A DNA stretch of 8,452 nucleotides from Dehalococcoidia bacterium (GTDB lineage: Bacteria > Chloroflexota > Dehalococcoidia > Dehalococcoidales > RBG-16-60-22): contig JAUWYU010000059.1 of assembly GCA_030615655.1 (NCBI GenBank), positions 1 through 8,452 on the forward strand, written 5' to 3'. The stretch's first letter is position 1, and every line of letters begins with the position of its first letter. The notes under the pieces are model-generated. The model saw only the letters and a list, made by a program, of their open reading frames with translations. It was not told the DNA's origin and ran no database searches. A program made the position numbers and the translations under genes. Positions 1 through 6,051 of the stretch are shown here, piece by piece.

Positions 1-80
1 TCCTGGGCGGCAACGCTGTACGCATCTACAACCTGAGGACGCCGGGTGGACTGACCCGAATGTTCAAGTTTGTGGATTAA
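1..80 (+). CDS. Amidohydrolase-2 family protein, 3' end only (tandem copy upstream of the two full copies)
   Basis: Only the last 25 codons and the TAA stop (78-80) lie in the window; the frame starts at base 3. The encoded tail, beginning LGGNAVRIYNL and ending FKFVD, is identical to the C-terminus of the next gene (111-1151). At the DNA level bases 1-110 match 1072-1181 with a single difference, a synonymous CGA/CGG change at base 59. This is therefore the end of another copy of the same gene, truncated by the window edge rather than by mutation. Whether the whole upstream gene matches its neighbour cannot be seen. The tail has Ile in RIYNL, like the first full copy; the second full copy has Leu. 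Confidence 0.9.
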   Translation, partial: LGGNAVRIYNLRTPGGLTRMFKFVD

Positions 81-110
81 ATCCGTGAATAATATAGTTG
101 GAGGAATGAA
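1..110 (+). repeat. Direct repeat unit junction, left copy (gene tail plus 30-bp spacer)
   Basis: Bases 1-110 and 1072-1181 are direct repeats at an offset of 1071 bp with one mismatch (base 59 A versus base 1130 G). The repeat covers an amidohydrolase gene tail, its stop codon and the whole 30-bp spacer up to the next ATG. The spacers 81-110 and 1152-1181 are identical. They carry the GGAGG ribosome site six bases before the start. This is the signature of tandem gene amplification with the spacer included in the unit. Confidence 0.93.
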
Positions 111-1151
111 ATGAAGCTAGGAAGATTTATCGTTGATACTCATGTCCATTCTCAGCGCCACGCGGCTGGGAAAGCCTTGAAGGGCTCTACCGACTTCAAA
201 GACCTCGGCCATGCCATGCACCAGATTGAAGCCTACGATAACTCGCCGCGCCTTATCTACGATATGGATTGCTATGGAGTGGATATGTGTGTCATCGAGC
301 CGGCTTTTGGCATGACCAACAAGACAAATGTAGAGCAGGTGAAGAAATACCCGGAAAGGTTTGTGGCCAATTGCTGGCCTAAGGAATATCAGGACAGGTG
401 TGCCGCCGGTGAGGAAAAATGGACCATAGAAGGTTTCTGCGAGGCTCTGGCCGGGCTGCTCGATACCGGCGACTACGTCGGTATCGGCGAGATGGTGCTG
501 ATACCTATGCGCGGGCGAAGAGGGGAGGGGCCTCCGATGTTCCAGACCGAGCAGGAAATTATCCAGAACTGTATGAAGGTGCTGGAAGTCTGCCGTGCCT
601 ACAAGGTGCCTTTCCGCTATCATACCGGTACTCCGGGCGGCTACGCTATCGCCTATCACGGCGCCCAGTTCACTTATAATCCGCTGTGGGTGCATACCCT
701 GGCTGTGGCCTTTCCTGATGTGCCTATTATCCTGGAGCATGGCGGTATCGAGGGCGGCTGGTGGGAATGGTTCTATGAATGCTGTCTGCATGTCGCCGCC
801 AGCCATAAGAATATCTACCTGGAGACGGGTCGCTACTGGACGGAGCTTTACTACAAGGCGTTAAATGACCCCAGCGTTGGTGCCGAGAAGCTTATATGGG
901 GCACTGACTGGGGTGCCAGCCTCCCCGTGTACTCGCAGCTGAACAGGTACCCTCCCGGCTATACCCGGCAGGACCTCAAGCAGGGCATCCCGCGCCACCA
1001 GGTGGATATCTGGGGCTGGAGCCTGAAGCAAATACAGAGGCTCGACATAAACCAGGACGATATGAACCTTATCCTGGGCGGCAACGCTGTACGCATCTAC
1101 AACCTGAGGACGCCGGGTGGACTGACCCGGATGTTCAAGTTTGTGGATTAA
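111..1151 (+). CDS. Amidohydrolase-2 family metal-dependent hydrolase/decarboxylase (ACMSD/resorcylate decarboxylase-like), copy A
   Basis: This 346-residue protein is a full-length TIM-barrel amidohydrolase of the PF04909 type. The family includes aminocarboxymuconate-semialdehyde decarboxylase, gamma-resorcylate decarboxylase and related hydrolases or hydratases. The metal-site pattern is visible: D9-T-H11-V-H13 at the N-terminus, H171 in RYHTG, H210 in LEHGG and D266 in GTDWG. There is no signal peptide, so the protein should be cytoplasmic. The start is fixed by GGAGG at 100-104, six bases before ATG. It lies between a nearly identical upstream gene tail and a second full copy 30 bp downstream, almost certainly in one transcript. 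Residues 101-187 differ strongly from copy B, including three extra residues near 133-135 and Cys at 110, 154, 161, 224 and 225 that copy B lacks. Family membership is secure. Decarboxylation is the likeliest chemistry by family, but the substrate is unknown. Confidence 0.9.
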   Translation: MKLGRFIVDTHVHSQRHAAGKALKGSTDFKDLGHAMHQIEAYDNSPRLIYDMDCYGVDMCVIEPAFGMTNKTNVEQVKKYPERFVANCWPKEYQDRCAAGEEKWTIEGFCEALAGLLDTGDYVGIGEMVLIPMRGRRGEGPPMFQTEQEIIQNCMKVLEVCRAYKVPFRYHTGTPGGYAIAYHGAQFTYNPLWVHTLAVAFPDVPIILEHGGIEGGWWEWFYECCLHVAASHKNIYLETGRYWTELYYKALNDPSVGAEKLIWGTDWGASLPVYSQLNRYPPGYTRQDLKQGIPRHQVDIWGWSLKQIQRLDINQDDMNLILGGNAVRIYNLRTPGGLTRMFKFVD

Positions 1152-1181
1152 ATCCGTGAATAATATAGTTGGAGGAATGAA
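1072..1181 (+). repeat. Direct repeat unit junction, right copy
   Basis: This is the partner of bases 1-110, offset 1071 bp, 109 of 110 bases identical. It spans the tail of copy A and the spacer before copy B. No further spacer copy follows copy B: the sequence after its stop at 2213 is unrelated, so the array ends there. Confidence 0.93.
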
Positions 1182-2213
1182 ATGAAACTGGGAAGATTTA
1201 TCGTTGATACTCATGTCCATTCTCAACGCCACGCCGCCGGGAAAGCCTTGAAAGGCTCGACTGACTTCAAAGACCTCGGCCATGCCATGCACCAGATTGA
1301 AGCCTATGACAATTCGCCGCGCCTTATCTACGATATGAATTGCTATGGAGTAGATATGTGCGTCATCGAGCCGGCTTTCGGTATGACCAACAAGACAAAC
1401 CTGGAGCAGGTGAAGAAATACCCCGAGAGATTCGTCGCCAACTGCAATGCCAAGGAATACCAGGACAGGTGTGCCGCCGGCGAGGAGGAATGGACCATCG
1501 ACGGCGCTATCGCCGAGCTGGCCCGTCTCCTCGATACCAAGCAGTTCGTCGGTGTCGGGGAGGGGATGCCTATCAGCGGCGGCGGCATGGGCGGGACCAC
1601 CTTTACCGACGAACAGACCCTTGTGAAAAATATGATGAAGATGATGGATTTGGGCCGGCAGTACCATATCCCCGTCCGCTATCATGCCGGTACCCCGGGC
1701 GGTTACGCCATTTCGTATCATGGCTTCCCCTCCACTTATAATCCCCTCTGGGTACATACACTGGCCGTCGCCTACCCTGATGTACCGATAATACTGGAGC
1801 ATGCCGGTATCGAGGGTGGCTGGTGGGAATGGTTCTACGAACAGGCCCTGCATGTGGCCGCCAGCCACAAAAATATCTACCTGGAGACGGGCCGCTACTG
1901 GACGGAGCTTTACTACAAGGCTTTAAATGACCCCAGCGTTGGCGCTGAGAAGCTGATATGGGGCACGGACTGGGGTGCCAGCCTCCCTGTATACTCGCAG
2001 ATAAATCGCTACCCGCCGGGGTACACCCGGCAGGACCTCAAGCAGGGTATTCCGCGACACCAGGTGGATATCTGGGGCTGGAGCCTGAAGCAAATACAGA
2101 GGCTGGACATAAACCAGGATGATATGAACCTTATCCTGGGCGGCAATGCCGTACGCCTCTACAATTTAAGGACGCCGGGTGGACTGACGCGGATGTTTAA
2201 GTTTGTTGATTAA
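1182..2213 (+). CDS. Amidohydrolase-2 family metal-dependent hydrolase/decarboxylase, copy B (tandem paralogue)
   Basis: This 343-residue paralogue of the preceding gene has the same fold and a complete metal-site pattern: H11 and H13 in DTHVH, H168 in RYHAG, H207 in LEHAG and D263 in GTDWG. By my alignment residues 1-100 differ from copy A at only four positions (53, 74, 89, 90). From about residue 185 to the end there are about six differences. In between, residues 101-184 share only about half their positions with copy A and have a glycine-rich stretch (SGGGMGGTT, residues 132-140) where A has RGRRGEGPP. The same spacer and GGAGG ribosome site precede the gene, giving an ATG start at 1182. 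It is the last gene of the array and converges with the CoA-transferase pair. Both copies look intact and active. The different central block suggests a different substrate or regulation (inference). Confidence 0.9.
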   Translation: MKLGRFIVDTHVHSQRHAAGKALKGSTDFKDLGHAMHQIEAYDNSPRLIYDMNCYGVDMCVIEPAFGMTNKTNLEQVKKYPERFVANCNAKEYQDRCAAGEEEWTIDGAIAELARLLDTKQFVGVGEGMPISGGGMGGTTFTDEQTLVKNMMKMMDLGRQYHIPVRYHAGTPGGYAISYHGFPSTYNPLWVHTLAVAYPDVPIILEHAGIEGGWWEWFYEQALHVAASHKNIYLETGRYWTELYYKALNDPSVGAEKLIWGTDWGASLPVYSQINRYPPGYTRQDLKQGIPRHQVDIWGWSLKQIQRLDINQDDMNLILGGNAVRLYNLRTPGGLTRMFKFVD

Positions 2214-2289
2214 CCCCGGGGACACTATCGACTGCAAAACATCACCAAAATAGTGATACTAAAGGCCACGCGCCGGGTTGTGAAGGTTT

Positions 2290-3105
2290 CTATGGTTCTT
2301 TTCCAGGGCGTCGGCGCTTACCGCCAACCCATACTTGACTGGGGTCGACCTTTTCGCGGAGGATGCGCATCTCTTCTTCAGTGGGAGGGATACTCTCCTC
2401 AATATCCGGAGATACTTTGATATCCCAGCCGACCTCAGCCTTTACCTGTTCCAGTGTTATCCCTACGCCGCTGTGAATCGACTTTAGCACCATTTCTCCG
2501 TCTTCAAACACGTAGCAGCCCAGGTCCGTTATTACTACGGAGGGGCCCGTGCTTGGCGGCAGACCCGTCTCCTCCCTCTGCCCCGGTCTCCCGTCCAGAT
2601 ATCCCGGGCAGGTGATAAAATCAACCTTTTCCTGGAATCTTCGCTTGCTCTGCCTCAGCATAATAATCGTTCGTTGGCAGAAGCTCATCACATCATTAGC
2701 GCCGCCGCTTCCGGGCCACCTGTGTGTCGGGTTTAAATAGTCGCCGACCACCGTATCGTTGACATTGCCGTATCTATCTACCTGCCCGGCGCCGATAAAT
2801 CCGGTGCTGATGAAACCAGCTTGGCCCAGGCAACTTACATAGAACAGACTGGTTAGCTGGTCGGACATTGTTTGCGAGCCAAGCGTGTCCGTGGCGGCCG
2901 GTAGCGGAAAACTTGTGGTCCTGATAATGCCGTTTTCTATAATAATGGTGCAGTTGGGAGCATGAGTATATTTAGCCAGCAAAGCGGCTAAAAAGGGTAG
3001 CCCCACCCCCACATACACGACATCGCTGTTTTTAATCTGATGAGCTGCCGTGGCAACCATCTGGTCGGTGGCACTGTATTCCAAAACTGCTTTATTCTGG
3101 TTCAT
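2290..3105 (-). CDS. Class I CoA-transferase, beta subunit (glutaconate CoA-transferase B-like)
   Basis: As annotated the protein has 271 residues, close to the roughly 265 of known GctB proteins. From memory its layout follows Acidaminococcus GctB: GVGLP near residues 33-37, the IIIENG motif with E57 where GctB has its catalytic glutamate (E54, which forms the glutamyl-CoA thioester), GAGQVDRYGNVN near 105-116, and GSGGAND near 132-138. Retention of this glutamate argues for a true CoA-transferase rather than an IpdAB-type hydrolase, which lacks it. The frame can be opened three codons earlier at a GTG (3114), but that codon overlaps the last base of the ribosome site. The ATG at 3105 sits eight bases after GGAG and is preferred. 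The alpha-subunit stop (3118-3120) is inside the same ribosome site, so the two genes are translated together. The acyl substrate is unknown; glutaconate itself is not implied. Confidence 0.9.
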   Translation of the reverse strand: MNQNKAVLEYSATDQMVATAAHQIKNSDVVYVGVGLPFLAALLAKYTHAPNCTIIIENGIIRTTSFPLPAATDTLGSQTMSDQLTSLFYVSCLGQAGFISTGFIGAGQVDRYGNVNDTVVGDYLNPTHRWPGSGGANDVMSFCQRTIIMLRQSKRRFQEKVDFITCPGYLDGRPGQREETGLPPSTGPSVVITDLGCYVFEDGEMVLKSIHSGVGITLEQVKAEVGWDIKVSPDIEESIPPTEEEMRILREKVDPSQVWVGGKRRRPGKEP

Positions 3106-3113
3106 TTTACTCA

Positions 3114-3119
3114 CTCCTT
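3114..3119 (-). promoter_or_regulatory. Ribosome binding site deciding the CoA-transferase beta start
   Basis: On the minus strand the sequence reads AAGGAG, then eight bases, then ATG at 3105. The alternative GTG at 3114 shares its G with this site and so cannot be the start. The site overlaps the TAA stop of the alpha subunit, which suggests coupled translation of the two subunits. Confidence 0.75.
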
Positions 3120-4014
3120 AATAACCGGTAACAATCGGCTCACTCATCACCATATTTATCTGAAGGTTGTTGAAATATTCTTCTCCCTTTATCGCCCTTC
3201 TTTTCTTGAGATATTCATCCCAGTCATTCACGCCGTAGACGAATTCCTTGATATAAGCTTCATAGCTTTCCTGAGGACCTGTTTCACCGTAAAAGCCCCA
3301 CATGTCGCCGCTATAACAGCCGGCGAGATGCATCGGGTAAGCGCCCCATGGCTGTTCGACCACGGCACTCACCCGAAAGCCGGGTATGATAGTACGGTTC
3401 GGGTCTCGCCTGATAACTTCAGAGTCGACTATCTTTTCCGTGGTCACGATAACCGTCTTGCTGGCATTTATACCCTCCTGGTCTACCCCTACGGTGCCCC
3501 ACTTCTGGGCATTCCCGTCAGCGTCGGCTCTCTGCACATGGATTATACCTGCGTCGGGTACTATGGCCCTGACCGCGCCTGTTTTCTCTCCGGTGAAGGG
3601 GCACTCTATTGATTTAATGTTCTCATTGTACTTGAGCATATCGGACCCTATCTGAGACTTGGTTGGTATAAAAGGTATACCCATTTGCCCGGCGAATAGT
3701 GCCAGACTCACGCCGAAGTGAGAATATTCTTCGAAAACTGGTAGCCTGTTCATAGCTTTGGCTTTCGCAATCGCGTAGGAGCGCTCATCCTGCGACGTGT
3801 AGCCGGTGACCATTTTGTCTATCAGGCCTTCCCCGAGCAAGAGCGCTGAAGTAGCTACCAGACAGCTCACTAATGTCAGGTGTTCGATTTTCTGTCGTAC
3901 AATCTCGTGTATGGCCGCTGAGGGCTCTCCGTGTTGCATACCGGAGAGAAAAAGTATATCACCGGCCTTCATATATTTGGAGATTGCCTCTTTCATCGTC
4001 ATTACTTTATTCAT
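3118..4014 (-). CDS. Class I CoA-transferase, alpha subunit (glutaconate CoA-transferase A-like)
   Basis: This 298-residue protein is the alpha partner of the beta subunit 12 bp downstream. Together they would move CoA from an acyl-CoA donor to a free carboxylic acid in the cytoplasm. Family features are the early KAGD segment followed by a glycine turn and AAIHEIVRQ (residues 33-41), then the conserved GIPFIPTKSQIGSD segment about a third of the way in and the PDAGIIHVQRAD.DGNAQ segment in mid protein, all typical of GctA-like chains. The frame is open back to a GTG at 4050, but that codon has no ribosome site. The ATG at 4014 is preceded by AAAGGA ten bases upstream and starts right before the family's usual MTMKEAI-like opening. 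The gene is first in a two-gene minus-strand operon, divergent from the VOC gene. The specific acid substrate is unknown. Confidence 0.88.
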   Translation of the reverse strand: MNKVMTMKEAISKYMKAGDILFLSGMQHGEPSAAIHEIVRQKIEHLTLVSCLVATSALLLGEGLIDKMVTGYTSQDERSYAIAKAKAMNRLPVFEEYSHFGVSLALFAGQMGIPFIPTKSQIGSDMLKYNENIKSIECPFTGEKTGAVRAIVPDAGIIHVQRADADGNAQKWGTVGVDQEGINASKTVIVTTEKIVDSEVIRRDPNRTIIPGFRVSAVVEQPWGAYPMHLAGCYSGDMWGFYGETGPQESYEAYIKEFVYGVNDWDEYLKKRRAIKGEEYFNNLQINMVMSEPIVTGY

Positions 4015-4024
4015 GCGTCCAATT

Positions 4025-4029
4025 TCCTT
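4025..4029 (-). promoter_or_regulatory. Ribosome binding site deciding the CoA-transferase alpha start
   Basis: The minus strand reads AAGGA, then ten bases, then ATG at 4014. No comparable purine run precedes the in-frame GTG at 4050, so the shorter protein is preferred. Confidence 0.6.
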
Positions 4030-4096
4030 TCCAGACGTCAATATTCGCACGTAGATACGTGTGACATCACTTTATGGAATCAGCGTGCTCCCGATA

Positions 4097-4124
4097 ATTT
4101 TACCACATATTGAATCAGAGGTAA
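4097..4124 (-). promoter_or_regulatory. Possible sigma-70-type promoter for the CoA-transferase operon
   Basis: On the minus strand TTACCT (4124-4119, three of six consensus bases) is followed after 16 bp by TAAAAT (4102-4097, five of six). It would leave an untranslated leader of roughly 75 bases before the ATG at 4014. The -35 is poor, so this is only a candidate. Confidence 0.25.
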
Positions 4125-4137
4125 CACCATATATAAG
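4110..4137 (+). promoter_or_regulatory. Possible upstream promoter for the VOC-to-cupin operon
   Basis: TTGAAT (4110-4115, four of six consensus bases) and TATAAG (4132-4137, five of six) are separated by 16 bp. It overlaps the minus-strand candidate promoter. If used, the leader to the ATG at 4254 would be about 110 bases. It is weaker than the candidate at 4168-4196. Confidence 0.25.
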
Positions 4138-4167
4138 TAGGATTTCAATTGTATTGAGGGCAGGAGT

Positions 4168-4196
4168 TTGACATCATGACCGCACATGGATACACT
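4168..4196 (+). promoter_or_regulatory. Candidate sigma-70 promoter for the VOC-to-cupin operon
   Basis: A perfect TTGACA -35 (4168-4173) is followed after the ideal 17 bp by TACACT (4191-4196, four of six consensus bases). The expected start near 4203 would give a leader of about 50 bases before the VOC ATG. It lies in the only sizeable non-coding region in front of this gene cluster, which supports it. The -35 overlaps one copy of an 8-bp repeat, TGACATCA, also found at 4062-4069. Confidence 0.45.
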
Positions 4197-4253
4197 TGAG
4201 ATGCCGTCGTTTGCAGCGATATATCCCTTGAGATAATTACGAAAGGAGATACC

Positions 4254-4715
4254 ATGGAGCAGAAGACACAGGAGAAATCGGCATTCGGTAATTTCCATCA
4301 TGTTGGCGTAATCGTCAAAGATATGGAAAAAACTATTGAGTATCTGACTGCATTAGGCCTTGGCCCGTTTGGAATGCCGGGTGGACCGCCCGTGGTGGAT
4401 ATCCCGTTCAAAGGCGAATTGCGGGGTAAGCCCGCCGAGTGGAAAGTGAAAATAAGCGTGGCCAAACTCGGCGGCGTTGAGCTTGAATTGCTTCAACCTT
4501 CCGGTGGCGAGTCCGCATTACAGGAATTTCTGGATAATAGTGGTGAGGGTCTTCATCACTTGGGGTACACCACTGATGACCTCGATAGAGACGTAAATAA
4601 TCTGGTCAGGCAGGGAGTCAGGGTTCTGACGAGTGCCAGGAGTGATAAGGGCGGTTTTGCTTACTTCGAGACCGGTGTCGTCGGTGGCATTGTTACTGAG
4701 CTAAGGCAGATGTAA
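4254..4715 (+). CDS. VOC-superfamily protein, methylmalonyl-CoA epimerase/glyoxalase-like
   Basis: This 153-residue protein has the two beta-alpha-beta-beta-beta modules of the vicinal-oxygen-chelate fold. Metal ligands fit the epimerase/glyoxalase pattern: H16 in HHVGVIV, E78 in VELELLQP, H102 in GLHHLGY and E149 near the C-terminus in VTELRQ. VOC enzymes bind a divalent metal and catalyse epimerisation, isomerisation, lyase or dioxygenase steps on substrates with adjacent oxygens. The N-terminal and middle motifs look most like methylmalonyl-CoA epimerase and its relatives. AAGGAG at 4243-4248 precedes the ATG by five bases, a strong site. It is the first gene of the rightward operon, and a CoA-transferase is encoded divergently, so a CoA-thioester substrate is possible but unproven. 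No methylmalonyl-CoA mutase gene is present here to support the classical role. Confidence 0.82.
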   Translation: MEQKTQEKSAFGNFHHVGVIVKDMEKTIEYLTALGLGPFGMPGGPPVVDIPFKGELRGKPAEWKVKISVAKLGGVELELLQPSGGESALQEFLDNSGEGLHHLGYTTDDLDRDVNNLVRQGVRVLTSARSDKGGFAYFETGVVGGIVTELRQM

Positions 4716-4779
4716 AAAGCGGATTAGGATATTATTACCGGATAATCCCGGCAAAAATTCTTAAGGGGATAAAAAGTCT

Positions 4780-5793
4780 ATGAAAGCCGCCGTAATGAGA
4801 GGAATAGGTAATATAAATGTGGAGGAGGTTCCGGAACCGGAGCCGGGGCCGGATGAAATCAAGATGAAGGTAGCCTACTGCGGGGTATGCGGTACCGACC
4901 CTGAGATTCTGGAAGGACGGTTCGGTCTGATGCCCCCCGATGCCGGCAATGAGCCGAGAATCATCGGTCATGAAGCTTCGGGGACAATCGCAGCCGTGGG
5001 CAGTAACATAAAGCGTTATCAGGTGGGACAGAAAGTGGCCTGCAATTTCCGGAGTCCCTGTGGGGCCTGCTACTATTGCCGCAATAAAATGGAGCACTTC
5101 TGCCGATCGGGGTATCACGCCTCAGGCGCCTATGCCGAGTATGCCCTTTACAATGAACAGGCTGTGTATGCCCTCCCCGACGACATCAGCCTGGAAATCG
5201 GAGCCCTTCTCGAGCCGGTGTCCGTGGCCGTCCACGCGATTGACGTTGCCAATATCCATCCCGGCGGTTCGGTAGCTATATCCGGGGCCGGCCCCATTGG
5301 ACTTTTATGCCTGGAGCTGGCTCTGAAATCAGGTGCTGCCAGGGTTCTTGTCTCCGAACCGGTCGCCGAGAAAAGGCAGCTGGCCAAAAAACTGGGGGCC
5401 GACGTTGTGGTTGACCCCTTCAACGAAAACCTGGAGGAAATCGGCAAACAATTTACCGATTCCAGGGGATTTGACACTGTTATAGAAGCGAGTGGAAGCC
5501 TTGAAGCTGCCAAACAGGCCATCTCTCTGGCAGATAATTGTGGTACCATACTCTGGGCTGCCGTCTATCCGCGAGATGCCGAGGTCGGCGTCCGGCCTTT
5601 CTATATGTACGCTAAGGAACTGACTATTCGCGCTATCTTCACATCCCCGTATTCGTTCCCACGCGCTTTGAACCTGCTGCCCAGGCTTGACCTCAAGCCG
5701 CTCATCACGCATATCGTCCCCCTCGACGATATTAAAAAGGTATTTGAACTCCACAAGGAGGGGAAGGCAGTAAAGATACTGGTTAAGCTTTAG
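4780..5793 (+). CDS. Zinc-dependent medium-chain dehydrogenase (sorbitol/threonine/butanediol dehydrogenase-like)
   Basis: This 337-residue oxidoreductase belongs to the zinc alcohol dehydrogenase (MDR) family. Catalytic-zinc residues are C37 in CGVCGTD and H64-E65 in GHEASG, with E145 in LLEPVSVAVH as in polyol dehydrogenases. The structural zinc site is C94, C97, C100 and C108. The Rossmann motif is GAGPIG at 169-174. E193 (VSEP) at the end of the second strand takes the place of the acidic residue that favours NAD over NADP (inference). It would oxidise a secondary alcohol or polyol to a ketone, or do the reverse. AAGGGG at 4763-4768 precedes the ATG by 11 bases. It sits 64 bp after the VOC gene and 45 bp before the zinc-ribbon gene, apparently in one operon. 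Pairing with a transketolase suggests it makes or consumes a ketose-like compound. Exact substrate unknown. Confidence 0.9.
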   Translation: MKAAVMRGIGNINVEEVPEPEPGPDEIKMKVAYCGVCGTDPEILEGRFGLMPPDAGNEPRIIGHEASGTIAAVGSNIKRYQVGQKVACNFRSPCGACYYCRNKMEHFCRSGYHASGAYAEYALYNEQAVYALPDDISLEIGALLEPVSVAVHAIDVANIHPGGSVAISGAGPIGLLCLELALKSGAARVLVSEPVAEKRQLAKKLGADVVVDPFNENLEEIGKQFTDSRGFDTVIEASGSLEAAKQAISLADNCGTILWAAVYPRDAEVGVRPFYMYAKELTIRAIFTSPYSFPRALNLLPRLDLKPLITHIVPLDDIKKVFELHKEGKAVKILVKL

Positions 5794-5838
5794 CTATGAG
5801 AAGCCTGATATATCTTATACGGGAAAGCGAGGTTACCC

Positions 5839-6051
5839 ATGACTGAGAAAATTAAATGCAGGAAATGCAATATGCTACTGTATTTTGGCGAAGAGATAAA
5901 TAGACGACTCTACATGCGCGCCATACCCTCGGAAAAGACTGTTCTTGGCTATTATAATAATGTCTGCCCTAGATGCGGCAGCAAACTGACACTGCAAACA
6001 GTGAATATCGAAACGGAAGGGCGAAAAAAATGGCACACGACGAAGAGTTAA
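5839..6051 (+). CDS. Small zinc-ribbon protein overlapping the transketolase start
   Basis: This 70-residue protein carries two CxxC knuckles, C7/C10 (CRKC) and C43/C46 (CPRC), about 32 residues apart, the layout of a zinc ribbon. No catalytic domain, signal peptide or membrane segment is visible; the C-terminus is polar and basic. GAGG at 5829-5832 lies six bases before the ATG, and codon use looks normal, so it is probably a real gene. Its last 22 bases overlap the start of the transketolase N-terminal subunit in another frame, and the ribosome site of that gene (6017-6021) lies inside this coding region. Such an arrangement usually reflects translational coupling. The role is unknown: an accessory or assembly factor, a nucleic-acid-binding regulator, or a substrate-binding partner are all possible. 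Confidence 0.7.
   Translation: MTEKIKCRKCNMLLYFGEEINRRLYMRAIPSEKTVLGYYNNVCPRCGSKLTLQTVNIETEGRKKWHTTKS
6017..6021 (+). promoter_or_regulatory. Ribosome binding site deciding the transketolase N-subunit start
   Basis: AAGGG is followed by eight bases and ATG at 6030. An earlier in-frame ATG at 5973 lies well inside the zinc-ribbon gene and lacks a comparable site. It would also add 19 polar residues unlike the family. The site is embedded in the upstream coding sequence. Confidence 0.65.

Noticed and set aside
106..114. Two-codon frame ATG-AAA-TGA overlapping the start of each amidohydrolase copy (also at 1177-1185)
   Set aside because: It is too close to the ribosome site to be used in preference to the real ATG and is expected by chance from the AATGAAATGA context.
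861..1868. Long minus-strand open frame (335 codons) crossing the junction of amidohydrolase copies A and B, and a similar 229-codon frame at 117-806
   Set aside because: Both are antisense shadows of strongly recognisable amidohydrolase genes. Their near-identical segments just mirror the tandem repeat, no known motif appears, and they have no supporting gene context.
2214..2289. Possible terminator between the converging amidohydrolase and CoA-transferase genes
   Set aside because: Only short AT-rich inverted repeats are present (ATCAC 2241-2245 with GTGAT 2253-2257; CACTAT 2223-2228 with ATAGTG 2250-2255), with no GC-rich stem or T-run on either strand.
4720..4749. Inverted repeat GGATTA / TAATCC between the VOC and dehydrogenase genes
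   Set aside because: The stem is six base pairs with a 16-base loop and no T-run. It is too weak to call a terminator or attenuator, and the genes read as one operon.
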